Shown here: positions 5,821 to 13,540 of the stretch, piece after piece
How positions within the stretch are numbered: position 1 is the stretch's first letter
How the letters are laid out: each line of letters opens with the position of its first letter
Source: an uncultured Clostridium sp.
GTDB taxonomy: Bacteria > Bacillota > Clostridia > TANB77 > CAG-508
Direction of reading: 5' to 3'
DNA: 13,852 bases
Assembly (NCBI GenBank): GCA_900553365.1
Contig: USDL01000027.1
Span: 1-13,852, forward strand
The notes under the pieces: model-generated
What the model was told of the DNA's origin: nothing
The model's input: the letters and a program-made list of their open reading frames with translations, nothing else
Databases searched by the model: none
Program-made: the position numbers and the translations under genes

Positions 5821-6367
5821 ATGAAAGAAATTAGTAGTACACAAAAATTGTGTAGCTTTTATGTAAGCAACATGCATTTTGCAACAATGATTTTACCATT
5901 TGTAAATAAACAAATAAAGGAAAAAACATCTGTTGTAACATTTTTGGAAAATAATTTTACTACAAATATAGAACTAGTTTTATCAAGATTAACAATATCA
6001 GATGAAGTGAAAAAAGAGATTTTAAAAATTAACTGGAAAGATACAAATGCAACAAAATATTTAAATATTGAAAAAATATTAAAAATGCAATTAAATAAAA
6101 ATTGCAATAATATTATAATTGTAAATGGAAATGAAGAATACATAAACATCATAAATGAATGTATAGACAGATGTATACAAAAAAACCATAAGAAATTTGA
6201 GAAAACAAGCATTAAAATAATGAATTTTTATGAAGTACGGAAGTTTTAATGATAACATTAAAGAAATATTAGATAAACATCAAGCAATATATAATTCTTC
6301 CGGAGAACATAAAATTGAAGATGTATTTGATGGCTATGAAAGAAAAGCCGAAAAAGTAAATGCTTAA
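5821..6367 (+). CDS. Unrecognised protein, readable in full only with a +1 shift at CGG
   Basis: The family is not recognised. In the initial frame it encodes 139 residues ending NFYEV, then CGG AAG TTT TAA (stop 6247-6249). Skipping C6238 gives GGA AGT TTT AAT and 42 further residues (GSFNDNIKEILDKHQ onward) to TAA at 6365-6367, for a 181-residue product. The second frame has a TGA at 6221-6223, so the shift must fall between 6224 and 6249, and CGG is the only such codon there. A strong terminator begins 13 bases after the later stop and 131 after the earlier one, so the later stop is the true end. No signal peptide or membrane segment is evident; the protein is lysine-rich and probably cytoplasmic. 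The ATG follows AGGGAGG at 5807-5813. A Spo0A box upstream and spoIIR next door hint at a link with sporulation. Confidence 0.8.
6235..6244 (+). other. Putative +1 frameshift site 3 (GTA CGG AAG)
   Basis: The initial frame reads GTA CGG AAG TTT TAA. Skipping C6238 gives GTA, GGA, AGT. Stops in the two frames bracket the shift to a 26-base stretch (6224-6249). After the skip, the downstream bases resemble site 1: both read GGN AGT. Confidence 0.75.
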
Positions 6368-6380
6368 ATTAGATATGATA

Positions 6381-6405
6381 ACGGGGTTAAAAACCCCGTC
6401 TTTTG
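6381..6405 (+). terminator. Strong intrinsic terminator
   Basis: ACGGGGTT pairs perfectly with AACCCCGT around a three-base loop (6381-6399), followed by CTTTTGTGTCTT. It is the most G+C-rich hairpin in the window and marks the end of the gene at 5821-6367. Confidence 0.9.
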
Positions 6406-6433
6406 TGTCTTATTATGAAAATAATAAAAAATA

Positions 6434-6463
6434 TTGACAAAATAATAAAAAATGCTATATACT
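6434..6463 (+). promoter_or_regulatory. Sigma-A promoter of the sugar-nucleotide operon
   Basis: TTGACA at 6434-6439 and TATACT at 6458-6463 with an 18-base spacer (or TATATA at 6456 with 16). It lies just after the preceding terminator and about 45 bases before the TTG start. Confidence 0.65.
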
Positions 6464-6510
6464 GTACACGTGAAATAATAAATTTTCAATTTTGAGAGGA
6501 GGAGATTTGT

Positions 6511-7752
6511 TTGAATAGCTTTGAAATTGCAAAAGAAAAGGTAATAAAATATCAACAAGAGCATTTACTTAATTTTTATGATAAGCTAAGTGATAATGAT
6601 AAAAAGGAGTTAATAAATCAAATTTTAGAAATAGACTTTGATTTGATAAATAATTTATATAAAAATATAAATAATATACAAAATTCAAATGATGTAATTG
6701 ATCCTATTGCCTATACAGATAAAGAAAAATTAACAAAAGAGCAATTAGCAACATATAGAAAAATAGGGGAAGAGACAATTAAAGAAAAAAAATATGCAGT
6801 TGTAACAATGGCAGGAGGACAAGGAACAAGACTTGGACACAATGGACCTAAAGGCACCTTTGTATTAAAACTAAATCCGGATAAATCATTATTTGAAATT
6901 TTTTGTGATAAATTAAAAAGAATAAAACAACAATATAATGTTACTATTCCGTGGTATTTAATGACAAGTAAAGAAAATAATAGTGCAACAGTTGAATTTT
7001 TTGAAAAAAATAATTATTTTGACTATCCAAAAGAGGCTGTAAAATTCTTTATTCAAGGTGAAATTCCTATGATAGGTAAAAATGGAAAAGTAATTCTTAC
7101 AGAAAAAGGACTTATTAAGCAAGCAGCAAATGGCCATGGAGGAATTTTTGAAGCTTTATTTAAAAATGAAATAGTTCAAGATATGAAAGCACATGGTGTA
7201 GAATGGATTTTCATAGGACCAGTAGACAATCCTTTAGTACAAATGACAGATGAGGTTGCTTTAGGATTTGCAGTAAATAAAAATGTATTAGCACTTGGAA
7301 AATCAATTGTAAAGGCAAATCCAGAGGAAAAAGTTGGAGTTTTTTGTAAGAGAAATAATAAGCCAAGCGTAATAGAATATACTGAAATCACTAAGGAAAT
7401 GGCAGAAAGAAGAGATGATAATGGGGAACTTATCTTTGGAGAATCTCACATAAATTGCAATTTATTTAACATAAAGGCAATAGAAAAAATTGGAGATGAA
7501 AAATTACCATATCACACTGCTTTTAAAAAGGCAACGTATATGGATGAAAAAGGAAATATTATTACTCCAGAAGAGCCAAATTGTTATAAATTCGAAACAT
7601 TTATATTTGACGCTTTTGAAAAGCTAGATAATATGGAAATTTTAAGAGGAAAAAGAGAAGAGGAATTCGCACCAGTAAAAAACAAAGAAGGTGTAGATAG
7701 CCCAGAAACTGCGATTGAATTATTTAAAAAAGTAATAAATAATAAAAAATAA
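6511..7752 (+). CDS. UDPGP-family UDP-sugar pyrophosphorylase
   Basis: This enzyme should join UTP and a hexose-1-phosphate to give a UDP-sugar and pyrophosphate. The 413 residues carry the nucleotide-binding motif GGQGTRLG at 102-109 and GPKGTF just after it. Further family features are the central GHGGIFEAL stretch near residue 210, a GPVDNPL motif near 240 and YHTAFKKA near 334. This is the larger UDPGP type with eukaryotic UDP-GlcNAc pyrophosphorylase (UAP1) relatives, not the GalU or GlmU type usual in bacteria. The substrate could be glucose-1-phosphate, suggested by the phosphoglucomutase next door, or GlcNAc-1-phosphate, suggested by UAP1-like motifs. The start is TTG, chosen because a strong GAGGAGG site (6496-6502) lies at the right distance and no suitable ATG follows. 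No in-frame CGG. Confidence 0.85.
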   Translation: MNSFEIAKEKVIKYQQEHLLNFYDKLSDNDKKELINQILEIDFDLINNLYKNINNIQNSNDVIDPIAYTDKEKLTKEQLATYRKIGEETIKEKKYAVVTMAGGQGTRLGHNGPKGTFVLKLNPDKSLFEIFCDKLKRIKQQYNVTIPWYLMTSKENNSATVEFFEKNNYFDYPKEAVKFFIQGEIPMIGKNGKVILTEKGLIKQAANGHGGIFEALFKNEIVQDMKAHGVEWIFIGPVDNPLVQMTDEVALGFAVNKNVLALGKSIVKANPEEKVGVFCKRNNKPSVIEYTEITKEMAERRDDNGELIFGESHINCNLFNIKAIEKIGDEKLPYHTAFKKATYMDEKGNIITPEEPNCYKFETFIFDAFEKLDNMEILRGKREEEFAPVKNKEGVDSPETAIELFKKVINNKK

Positions 7753-7784
7753 ATTATGAACTACAATAATATTAGGAGGTAAAT

Positions 7785-9512
7785 ATGGAAAAATATCAAG
7801 AAAAATATGAGGAATGGGTAAATAATCCAATCTTTGATGAAGAAACAAAAAAAGCATTACTAGAAATGAAGGGAAATGAAACAGAAAAAAAAGATAGTTT
7901 CTATAAAGATTTAGAGTTTGGAACAGCTGGTTTAAGAGGAATTGTTGGAGCAGGAACAAATAGAATGAATAAATACACTGTAGGAAAGGCATCACAGGGA
8001 TTAGCAGAATATATTGTTCAAAAAGGTGGGCAAGATAGAGGAGTGGCTATTGCTTATGATTCAAGAAATATGTCTACGGAATTTAGCGAGTTAGCAGCAT
8101 TAACATTAAATGCAAACGGTGTAAAAACTTATATATTTGAAAGTTTAAGACCAACACCAGAGTTATCTTTTGCCGTAAGAAAACTTGGATGTATATCAGG
8201 TATAGTTGTTACAGCAAGCCATAATCCACCTAAGTATAATGGATACAAAGTATATTGGGAAGACGGAGCTCAAATAACAGAACCAATAGATGCTGAAATT
8301 ATTGCAAAAGTAAATAGCATAACTGATTTTGCTAGAATTAAAACAATATCAAAAGAAGAAGCAATTTCAAAAGGATTATATAATGTTATTAGTGCAGACT
8401 TTGATGATTTGTACTTGGATGAATTAAAAAAGAACACACTAAATCCTGATGCAATAAAACAAGCAGCAGATAGTTTAAAAATAGTATACACTCCACTTCA
8501 TGGTACTGGTGGTAGATTAGCAAAGAATTTACTTACAAGTTTAGGATATAAGAATTTATTTATTGTAAAAGAACAAGAACAACCAGATGGAAATTTCCCA
8601 ACAGTAAGCTATCCAAATCCTGAAGATCCAAAAGCATTTGAATATGCATTAAAACTAGCTAAAGAGGTTGATGCTGACATAGTATTAGCAAATGATCCAG
8701 ATGCAGATAGAATAGGCCTTCATGTAAAGGATGCTAAAACAGGAAATTACATATTATTTAATGGAAATATGATAGGACTTACGATTGCTGAATACTTAAT
8801 ATCACAAAAGAAAGAAAAATGTATATTACCTGAAAATCCAGCATTAATAAAAACAATAGTATCATCAAATATGACAGACAGAATCTGTGAATACTACGGA
8901 GTAGAGCTATTTCTAGCATTAACTGGTTTTAAAAATATTGCAGCAAGAATAAGACAATTTGAACAAAATCATAGCCATAATTGCATAATGGGATATGAAG
9001 AAAGTTATGGATGTTTAATTGGAACACATGCAAGAGATAAAGACGGAATAATAGCTGTAATGCTACTTTGCGAAATTGCAGCATACTATAAAAATCAAGG
9101 TATGACTTTATGGGATGCAATGCAAAAAATGTATGAAAGATACGGATATTATAGAGAAGGCCAAATTCCAGTAGTTCTTGAAGGTGCAGATGGAGCTGAA
9201 AAAATACAAGAAATGATGAGAAAAATGAGAAATAATCCACCAGAAACTCTAGGGAAATATAAGGTGCTAAAAATAATGGATTGTAGCACAGGAATAGAAA
9301 AAGATATACTTTCAGGAAAAGAAACAAAAATTGATTTACCAAAATCTAATGTGCTAAGATATACACTAGAAAATGACTGTTGGTGTGCAGTTAGACCATC
9401 AGGTACAGAGCCAAAAATAAAATTCTATATGGGAGTTAGAGGAGATACATTAGAAGGTGCAAAAAAGGATTTGGAAGACTTAACAGAAACAATGAGAAAG
9501 TATACAAAATAA
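7785..9512 (+). CDS. pgcA: Alpha-phosphoglucomutase / phospho-sugar mutase
   Basis: The product interconverts hexose-6-phosphate and hexose-1-phosphate, feeding glucose-1-phosphate to UDP-glucose synthesis. The 575 residues match Bacillus PgcA in size and have all four domains' signatures. FGTAGLRG is near residue 45. The phosphoserine loop TASHNPPKYNG has the catalytic Ser at 145. The metal-binding loop DPDADR is at 304-309, the sugar-binding loop GYEESYG lies near 405, and the phosphate-binding RPSGTEPKI is at 537-545. A strong AGGAGGT site precedes the ATG. The 32-base gap after the uridylyltransferase gene indicates one operon. Several GAC GGA and TAC GGA pairs contain CGG out of frame without disturbing reading, a useful internal control for the frameshift hypothesis. 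Confidence 0.93.
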   Translation: MEKYQEKYEEWVNNPIFDEETKKALLEMKGNETEKKDSFYKDLEFGTAGLRGIVGAGTNRMNKYTVGKASQGLAEYIVQKGGQDRGVAIAYDSRNMSTEFSELAALTLNANGVKTYIFESLRPTPELSFAVRKLGCISGIVVTASHNPPKYNGYKVYWEDGAQITEPIDAEIIAKVNSITDFARIKTISKEEAISKGLYNVISADFDDLYLDELKKNTLNPDAIKQAADSLKIVYTPLHGTGGRLAKNLLTSLGYKNLFIVKEQEQPDGNFPTVSYPNPEDPKAFEYALKLAKEVDADIVLANDPDADRIGLHVKDAKTGNYILFNGNMIGLTIAEYLISQKKEKCILPENPALIKTIVSSNMTDRICEYYGVELFLALTGFKNIAARIRQFEQNHSHNCIMGYEESYGCLIGTHARDKDGIIAVMLLCEIAAYYKNQGMTLWDAMQKMYERYGYYREGQIPVVLEGADGAEKIQEMMRKMRNNPPETLGKYKVLKIMDCSTGIEKDILSGKETKIDLPKSNVLRYTLENDCWCAVRPSGTEPKIKFYMGVRGDTLEGAKKDLEDLTETMRKYTK

Positions 9513-9550
9513 AAAAATGTTTTTTAACCATATTTTAAAACATAAAATAG

Positions 9551-9593
9551 AAAAATAAAGCTTAGAATTTCAAAATTTCTAAGCTTTATTTTT
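9551..9593. terminator. Bidirectional terminator between pgcA and ttcA
   Basis: Arms 9551-9567 and 9577-9593 form a perfect 17-pair stem with a 9-base loop. One end is A-rich and the other T-rich, giving a U tract for transcripts from either side. It overlaps the last codon of ttcA. Confidence 0.88.
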
Positions 9594-10296
9594 CCCAGCC
9601 TTTAATATTACTTCTTTTTATTGCACCATAAATATTGGCTTTTACAGTTGGAATTTCTTTTTGAAGACTAGAGATTAAAGTTTTTATATCTTCTCTTTTT
9701 GAAACTCCATCCATTGGGCAACATTTAGGCATAACCTGAATATTATTCTTTTTAACGAAAGTTCTTATTGATTTTTCAGGTGCATATATTAATGGACGAA
9801 TAAGTGTAATACTGGATCTATCCATATAGCTCTTTGGAGCAAAAGTACCAATAGAGCCACCATATAATAAATTCAAGAAAAATGTTTCCAAAACATCATC
9901 TTCATTATGCCCTAAAGCAATTTTATTACATCCTTCACGAATTGCAACACTATTTAAAATTCCTCTTCTTAAATTTGCACAAAGTGAACATGGATTTTTT
10001 TCTTTTCTTATATCAAAAACAATTTCCTTAATATGTGTTTTTTCTTCAACATATTGAACGCCAATGGTTTCGCAAGTAGTTTTTAAAAAATCACTATTAA
10101 AAAAATCAAATCCAGGGTTAATACTAATTGCAATTAAATCAAATTTTTTACTATAAAATCTTTGTAATGCCTTTAACCCCATAAGCAAGGTAATTGAATC
10201 TTTTCCGCCAGATAAACCAACAGCAATTTTATCACCATCTTCTATCATATTATAATCATCAACTGCTTTGCGTATATAACTTAACATTCTTTGCAT
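9586..10296 (-). CDS. ttcA: TtcA-family tRNA 2-thiocytidine synthetase (PP-loop ATPase)
   Basis: TtcA-family enzymes activate C32 in the tRNA anticodon loop with ATP and replace the oxygen with sulfur, using a 4Fe-4S cluster. The PP-loop GLSGGKDS lies near residue 27, the cluster cysteines CSLC near 105 and the motif GHNEDDVLETF near 129; KCCPMD occurs near 192. The ATG at 10296 (236 residues) is preferred over one 27 codons upstream. The upstream extension would read back through the likely promoter, while a GGTGAT site lies just before 10296; the ATG at 10287 is also possible. In enterobacteria the known s2C32 substrates include several tRNA-Arg species, of interest given the CGG anomaly, but no functional link is shown. 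No in-frame CGG. Confidence 0.85.
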   Translation of the reverse strand: MQRMLSYIRKAVDDYNMIEDGDKIAVGLSGGKDSITLLMGLKALQRFYSKKFDLIAISINPGFDFFNSDFLKTTCETIGVQYVEEKTHIKEIVFDIRKEKNPCSLCANLRRGILNSVAIREGCNKIALGHNEDDVLETFFLNLLYGGSIGTFAPKSYMDRSSITLIRPLIYAPEKSIRTFVKKNNIQVMPKCCPMDGVSKREDIKTLISSLQKEIPTVKANIYGAIKRSNIKGWEK

Positions 10297-10312
10297 AAAA
10301 ATCACCATACAT

Positions 10313-10341
10313 AATATACAATAAATTTGCAGGAAAGTAAA
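10313..10341 (-). promoter_or_regulatory. Probable sigma-A promoter of ttcA
   Basis: On the minus strand TTTACT (plus 10336-10341) and TATATT (10313-10318) are 17 bases apart. The predicted start near 10306 leaves a very short leader before the chosen ATG, which makes either the promoter or the start codon slightly uncertain. Confidence 0.4.
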
Positions 10342-10385
10342 TATATTTACATAAAAATTATTTACAAAAAAATACATACAAAGTA

Positions 10386-10414
10386 TTTAAAAAAACAGAA
10401 AAATGTTATAGAAT
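10386..10414 (+). promoter_or_regulatory. Weak candidate promoter of the murF cluster
   Basis: TTTAAA at 10386-10391 and TAGAAT at 10409-10414 with a 17-base spacer lie about 50 bases ahead of murF and diverge from ttcA. The -35 match is poor, and in such A+T-rich DNA chance matches are common. Confidence 0.3.
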
Positions 10415-10463
10415 AGTAGCAATAAAAATAACAATTAAATATATTATTTTAAGGAGTAATTTT

Positions 10464-11861
10464 ATGAGTAATAAAAATATAGCTGTGGATAAAATAGTGG
10501 AAATGTGCGAATGTACAGTTATATCAAGGGGTACAGCATCCACAGTAGAAAAATTTTGTAGTGATACAAGAATAATAGAAAAAAATGATTTATTTATATC
10601 TTTAAAAAGTGAAACAGCAGATGGAATAACATATATTAAAGAAGCTCTGGAAAATGGAGCAATGGGAGTTATTACTGAATATAATATTCCAGAGGAAATT
10701 GTAAATAAATATAATAATAAACTTATATTAAAAGTTAAAAACATTACAGATTCAATACAAAAAATAGCAAAGTATAAAAGAACTTTGTATGATATTCCTA
10801 TTGTTGCAGTTACAGGAAGCGTAGGAAAAACTAGCACAAAGGATATTATTGCGAGTGTTGTTGGTAAAAAATATAATGTTACAAAAACAAAAGGTAACTA
10901 CAATAATCATATAGGAGTACCTCTTACAATTTTAAGTTGGAATGAAAATACTGAGGCTGCTGTTGTAGAAATGGGAATGAATCATTTTGGGGAAATTGAA
11001 CTTTTAACAAATATAGTTAAGCCAACTATAGCTATAATTACTAACATAGGCACAGCACACATAGGAATACTAGGTTCAAGAGAAAATATACTAAAAGCAA
11101 AAATGGAGATATTAGATGGATTAACTCCAAATGGATGCATTATATTAAATAATGATAATGATTTATTAAATAAATGTGATATTAAAAAATATAGGAAAAT
11201 TACTTATGGAATAGAAAATTCAAGTAATTATGTGGCTTATGATATAGCAAGAAATGAAACATATACGGAATATAAAATAAAAATAAATGATAAAGAAGAA
11301 AAAGTATATGTACCAGTGCCTGGAGACCATTTTATATACAATAGCTTATGTGCAATAGCCGTTGGAAAAAAGCTAAATATAGAAACAGATAAAATAATAG
11401 AAGGCATAAAAACTTTTGAAATAACTGGAAAAAGAAATGAAATTCTTGAAATAAATGATATTAAAATAATGAATGACTATTATAATGCAAGTTATGATTC
11501 TATGAAGGCAAGTTTAGAAGTTTTAAGTAATATTAAAGCAACAAGAAGACTCGCAATTTTAGGTGATATGCTAGAACTTGGAGAATATGCTGAAAAATTA
11601 CATAGTATGGTTGGAGAGGAAGTTGCTAAAAACAAAATAGATGTATTATGCACAGTAGGAGAACTATCAAAAAGTACAGCCAAAACAGCTAAAACACTAG
11701 GGACAAAAGAAGTATATCAATTTAGTACAAATGAAGAATGTATTAATAAATTAGGTGAAATTGTTAGAAAAAATGATGCAATTTTGATAAAAGCATCAAA
11801 TGCAATGCACTTTGGAGAAATTTCAAAATATTTACAAGGAGAAAGATTATGGGAAAAATAA
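10464..11861 (+). CDS. murF: UDP-N-acetylmuramoyl-tripeptide-D-alanyl-D-alanine ligase
   Basis: MurF adds D-Ala-D-Ala to the UDP-MurNAc tripeptide using ATP, the last cytoplasmic step of the muropeptide. The 465 residues show the Mur ligase layout. An N-terminal substrate domain carries CSDTRIIEKNDLF near residue 32. The ATP-binding GSVGKTSTKD is near 117-126, followed by KGNYNNHIGVPLT near 142 and EMGMNHFGEIE near 170. IGTAHIG lies near 196, and the C-terminal domain has NDYYNASYDSMKASL near 337 and LGDMLELGE near 367. The ATG follows AAGGAG at 10451-10456. The 3' end overlaps ddl by 13 bases, so MurF and the enzyme that makes its dipeptide substrate are translationally coupled. No in-frame CGG. 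Confidence 0.94.
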   Translation: MSNKNIAVDKIVEMCECTVISRGTASTVEKFCSDTRIIEKNDLFISLKSETADGITYIKEALENGAMGVITEYNIPEEIVNKYNNKLILKVKNITDSIQKIAKYKRTLYDIPIVAVTGSVGKTSTKDIIASVVGKKYNVTKTKGNYNNHIGVPLTILSWNENTEAAVVEMGMNHFGEIELLTNIVKPTIAIITNIGTAHIGILGSRENILKAKMEILDGLTPNGCIILNNDNDLLNKCDIKKYRKITYGIENSSNYVAYDIARNETYTEYKIKINDKEEKVYVPVPGDHFIYNSLCAIAVGKKLNIETDKIIEGIKTFEITGKRNEILEINDIKIMNDYYNASYDSMKASLEVLSNIKATRRLAILGDMLELGEYAEKLHSMVGEEVAKNKIDVLCTVGELSKSTAKTAKTLGTKEVYQFSTNEECINKLGEIVRKNDAILIKASNAMHFGEISKYLQGERLWEK

Positions 11862-12895
11862 AACTAGGAGTGATTTTTGGTGGAATATCCACAGAACATG
11901 AGGTTTCAATTGTATCAGGGACTTCAGTAATAAAAAACTTAAATAAGGATAAATATGATATATATCCAATATACATAGATAAAAAAGGAGATTGGTTTAA
12001 ATATAAAATAGATAACAAAGAATACAAAGTTGGAGATGAAATTATTGGCGGTGAAAAAATAGAAAATGTATGTAAATATTTAAAAAATATGGACGTAATT
12101 TTCCCAGTTTTGCACGGACTAGGAGGAGAAGATGGAAGTATTCAAGGAATGTTGGAATTATTAAAAATTCCTTATGTAGGAACAAGAATTTTAGGATCAA
12201 GTATTTGCATGGATAAAGTATATGCAAAAATAATTTTTGATAAAGCAAATATTCCACAAGCAGAATATGTTTATATACGAAAAAATAAAAATAATTATAT
12301 ATATGTAGACGAAGACTTTTCTGAGGAAATATATAATGTATTTGATATAGCTAAAAAAATAACGGAAAAAATAGAATTTCCAATGTTTGTAAAACCATCT
12401 AACTCAGGTTCATCAGTAGGTATTAACAAAGCAGATAATTTAGAAGAGCTAATAAAGGCCATTGAATATGCAGGAGAATTCGATAGTAAAATATTAATAG
12501 AGGAAAATATTAAAGGAAGAGAAATAGAATGTGCTGTATTGGGAAATGAAGAAGTAGAATCATCTTGTGTAGGTGAAATCCTTGCGGCAGATAAGTTTTA
12601 TAGCTTTAGTGCAAAATATCAAAACCAGGAGTCAAAAACAATAATTCCAGCAGATTTACCAAATAATTTAGCAGATGAAGTGAGAAAAATTGCTGAAAAA
12701 GCATATAAAGCAGCAGATTGTAAGGGATTAGCCAGAGTAGATTTCTTTGTAGATGACATAAATAATAAAATTTATATTAATGAAATAAATACATTGCCTG
12801 GATTTACACAGATAAGCATGTATCCAAAACTATGGGAACAAACAGGAGTGACTTATACAGATTTGCTAGATAAATTAATAGAAATAGCATATTAA
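11849..12895 (+). CDS. ddl: D-alanine-D-alanine ligase
   Basis: Ddl joins two D-alanines with ATP to make the dipeptide used by MurF. The 348 residues contain the ATP-grasp layout. GGISTEHEVSIVSG is near residue 10, HGLGGEDGSIQG near 89-100, GSSICMDKVYAK near 113 and FVKPSNSGSSVG near 180. The tail has ARVDFF and EINTLPGFTQ near 310-320. The omega-loop sequence FYSFSAKYQ has the tyrosine typical of D-Ala-D-Ala enzymes, not the histidine of VanA-type D-lactate ligases, so ordinary vancomycin-sensitive precursors are expected. Its AAGGAGA site lies inside murF. No in-frame CGG. Confidence 0.94.
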   Translation: MGKIKLGVIFGGISTEHEVSIVSGTSVIKNLNKDKYDIYPIYIDKKGDWFKYKIDNKEYKVGDEIIGGEKIENVCKYLKNMDVIFPVLHGLGGEDGSIQGMLELLKIPYVGTRILGSSICMDKVYAKIIFDKANIPQAEYVYIRKNKNNYIYVDEDFSEEIYNVFDIAKKITEKIEFPMFVKPSNSGSSVGINKADNLEELIKAIEYAGEFDSKILIEENIKGREIECAVLGNEEVESSCVGEILAADKFYSFSAKYQNQESKTIIPADLPNNLADEVRKIAEKAYKAADCKGLARVDFFVDDINNKIYINEINTLPGFTQISMYPKLWEQTGVTYTDLLDKLIEIAY

Positions 12896-12919
12896 TAAAA
12901 AAGATTTAGAGGAGAAGAT

Positions 12920-13489
12920 ATGAATTTAGATATAATAATTGAAACAGTTAAAAAAAGATTATCAGAAAAAAGATTTCATCATAGCCAATGTGTAATGGAA
13001 AGAGCAAAAGAATTAGCAGAAAAATTTGGCTATGATGTTGAAACTGCTGAAAAAGTAGGAATAGCACATGATATAGCAAAGGAAATTCCAAACGATGAAA
13101 AATTAAAATATGTAGAAAATAATAATATTCAAATAGATGAAATGGAACGTGAAAATCCTGGTTTATTGCATGCAAAAATTGGTGCAGATATAGCGGTAAA
13201 AGAACTTGGATTTACTAAAGAAATGGCACAAGCAATACGTGCACATACAACAGGAATACAAAATATGTCTTTATTAGATAAAATATTATTTATAGCAGAT
13301 AGGACAAGCAAAGAGAGAGGATTTGCAGATATAGATTATTTAAACACTTTGCTGGATGAAGATATAAATAAAGCAGTTTTATATATTATTGATAAAAAAA
13401 TATTATTACAAATAGAGAAAAAAGCAACAATGCATACAGATAGTATATTAGCAAGAAATTGGATTATTAGAAATAATATTAACAAATAA
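12920..13489 (+). CDS. yqeK: YqeK-family HD-domain symmetrical Ap4A hydrolase
   Basis: The 189-residue HD-domain protein resembles YqeK, which in Bacillus hydrolyses diadenosine tetraphosphate symmetrically to two ADP. Metal-binding residues are visible: His20/His21 in RFHHSQCV, His50-Asp51 in IAHDIAKE, a His in LLHAKIGAD near 77, and RAHTTG near 104. The DKILFIADRTS motif follows near 118. The ATG follows GAGGAGAAG and starts 24 bases after ddl, so it is probably in the same transcript. In many Firmicutes yqeK instead lies beside nadD and rsfS; those genes are not here. No in-frame CGG. Confidence 0.88.
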   Translation: MNLDIIIETVKKRLSEKRFHHSQCVMERAKELAEKFGYDVETAEKVGIAHDIAKEIPNDEKLKYVENNNIQIDEMERENPGLLHAKIGADIAVKELGFTKEMAQAIRAHTTGIQNMSLLDKILFIADRTSKERGFADIDYLNTLLDEDINKAVLYIIDKKILLQIEKKATMHTDSILARNWIIRNNINK

Positions 13490-13540
13490 AAATAGGATAA
13501 ATTAGAATAAAATCAAATAAAATAGAAAGAAGGAGAAAAA

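Noticed and set aside
7720..7995. Leucine- and phenylalanine-rich reading frames opposite the sugar-nucleotide and murF-yqeK genes
   Set aside because: They are antisense to strongly supported genes, have no ribosome binding sites, and their composition is what A-rich coding strands give when read in reverse.
10297..10377. 27-residue N-terminal extension of TtcA from the ATG at 10377
   Set aside because: It would be hydrophobic, unlike the family N-terminus, has no good ribosome binding site, and reads back through the probable promoter at 10313-10341.
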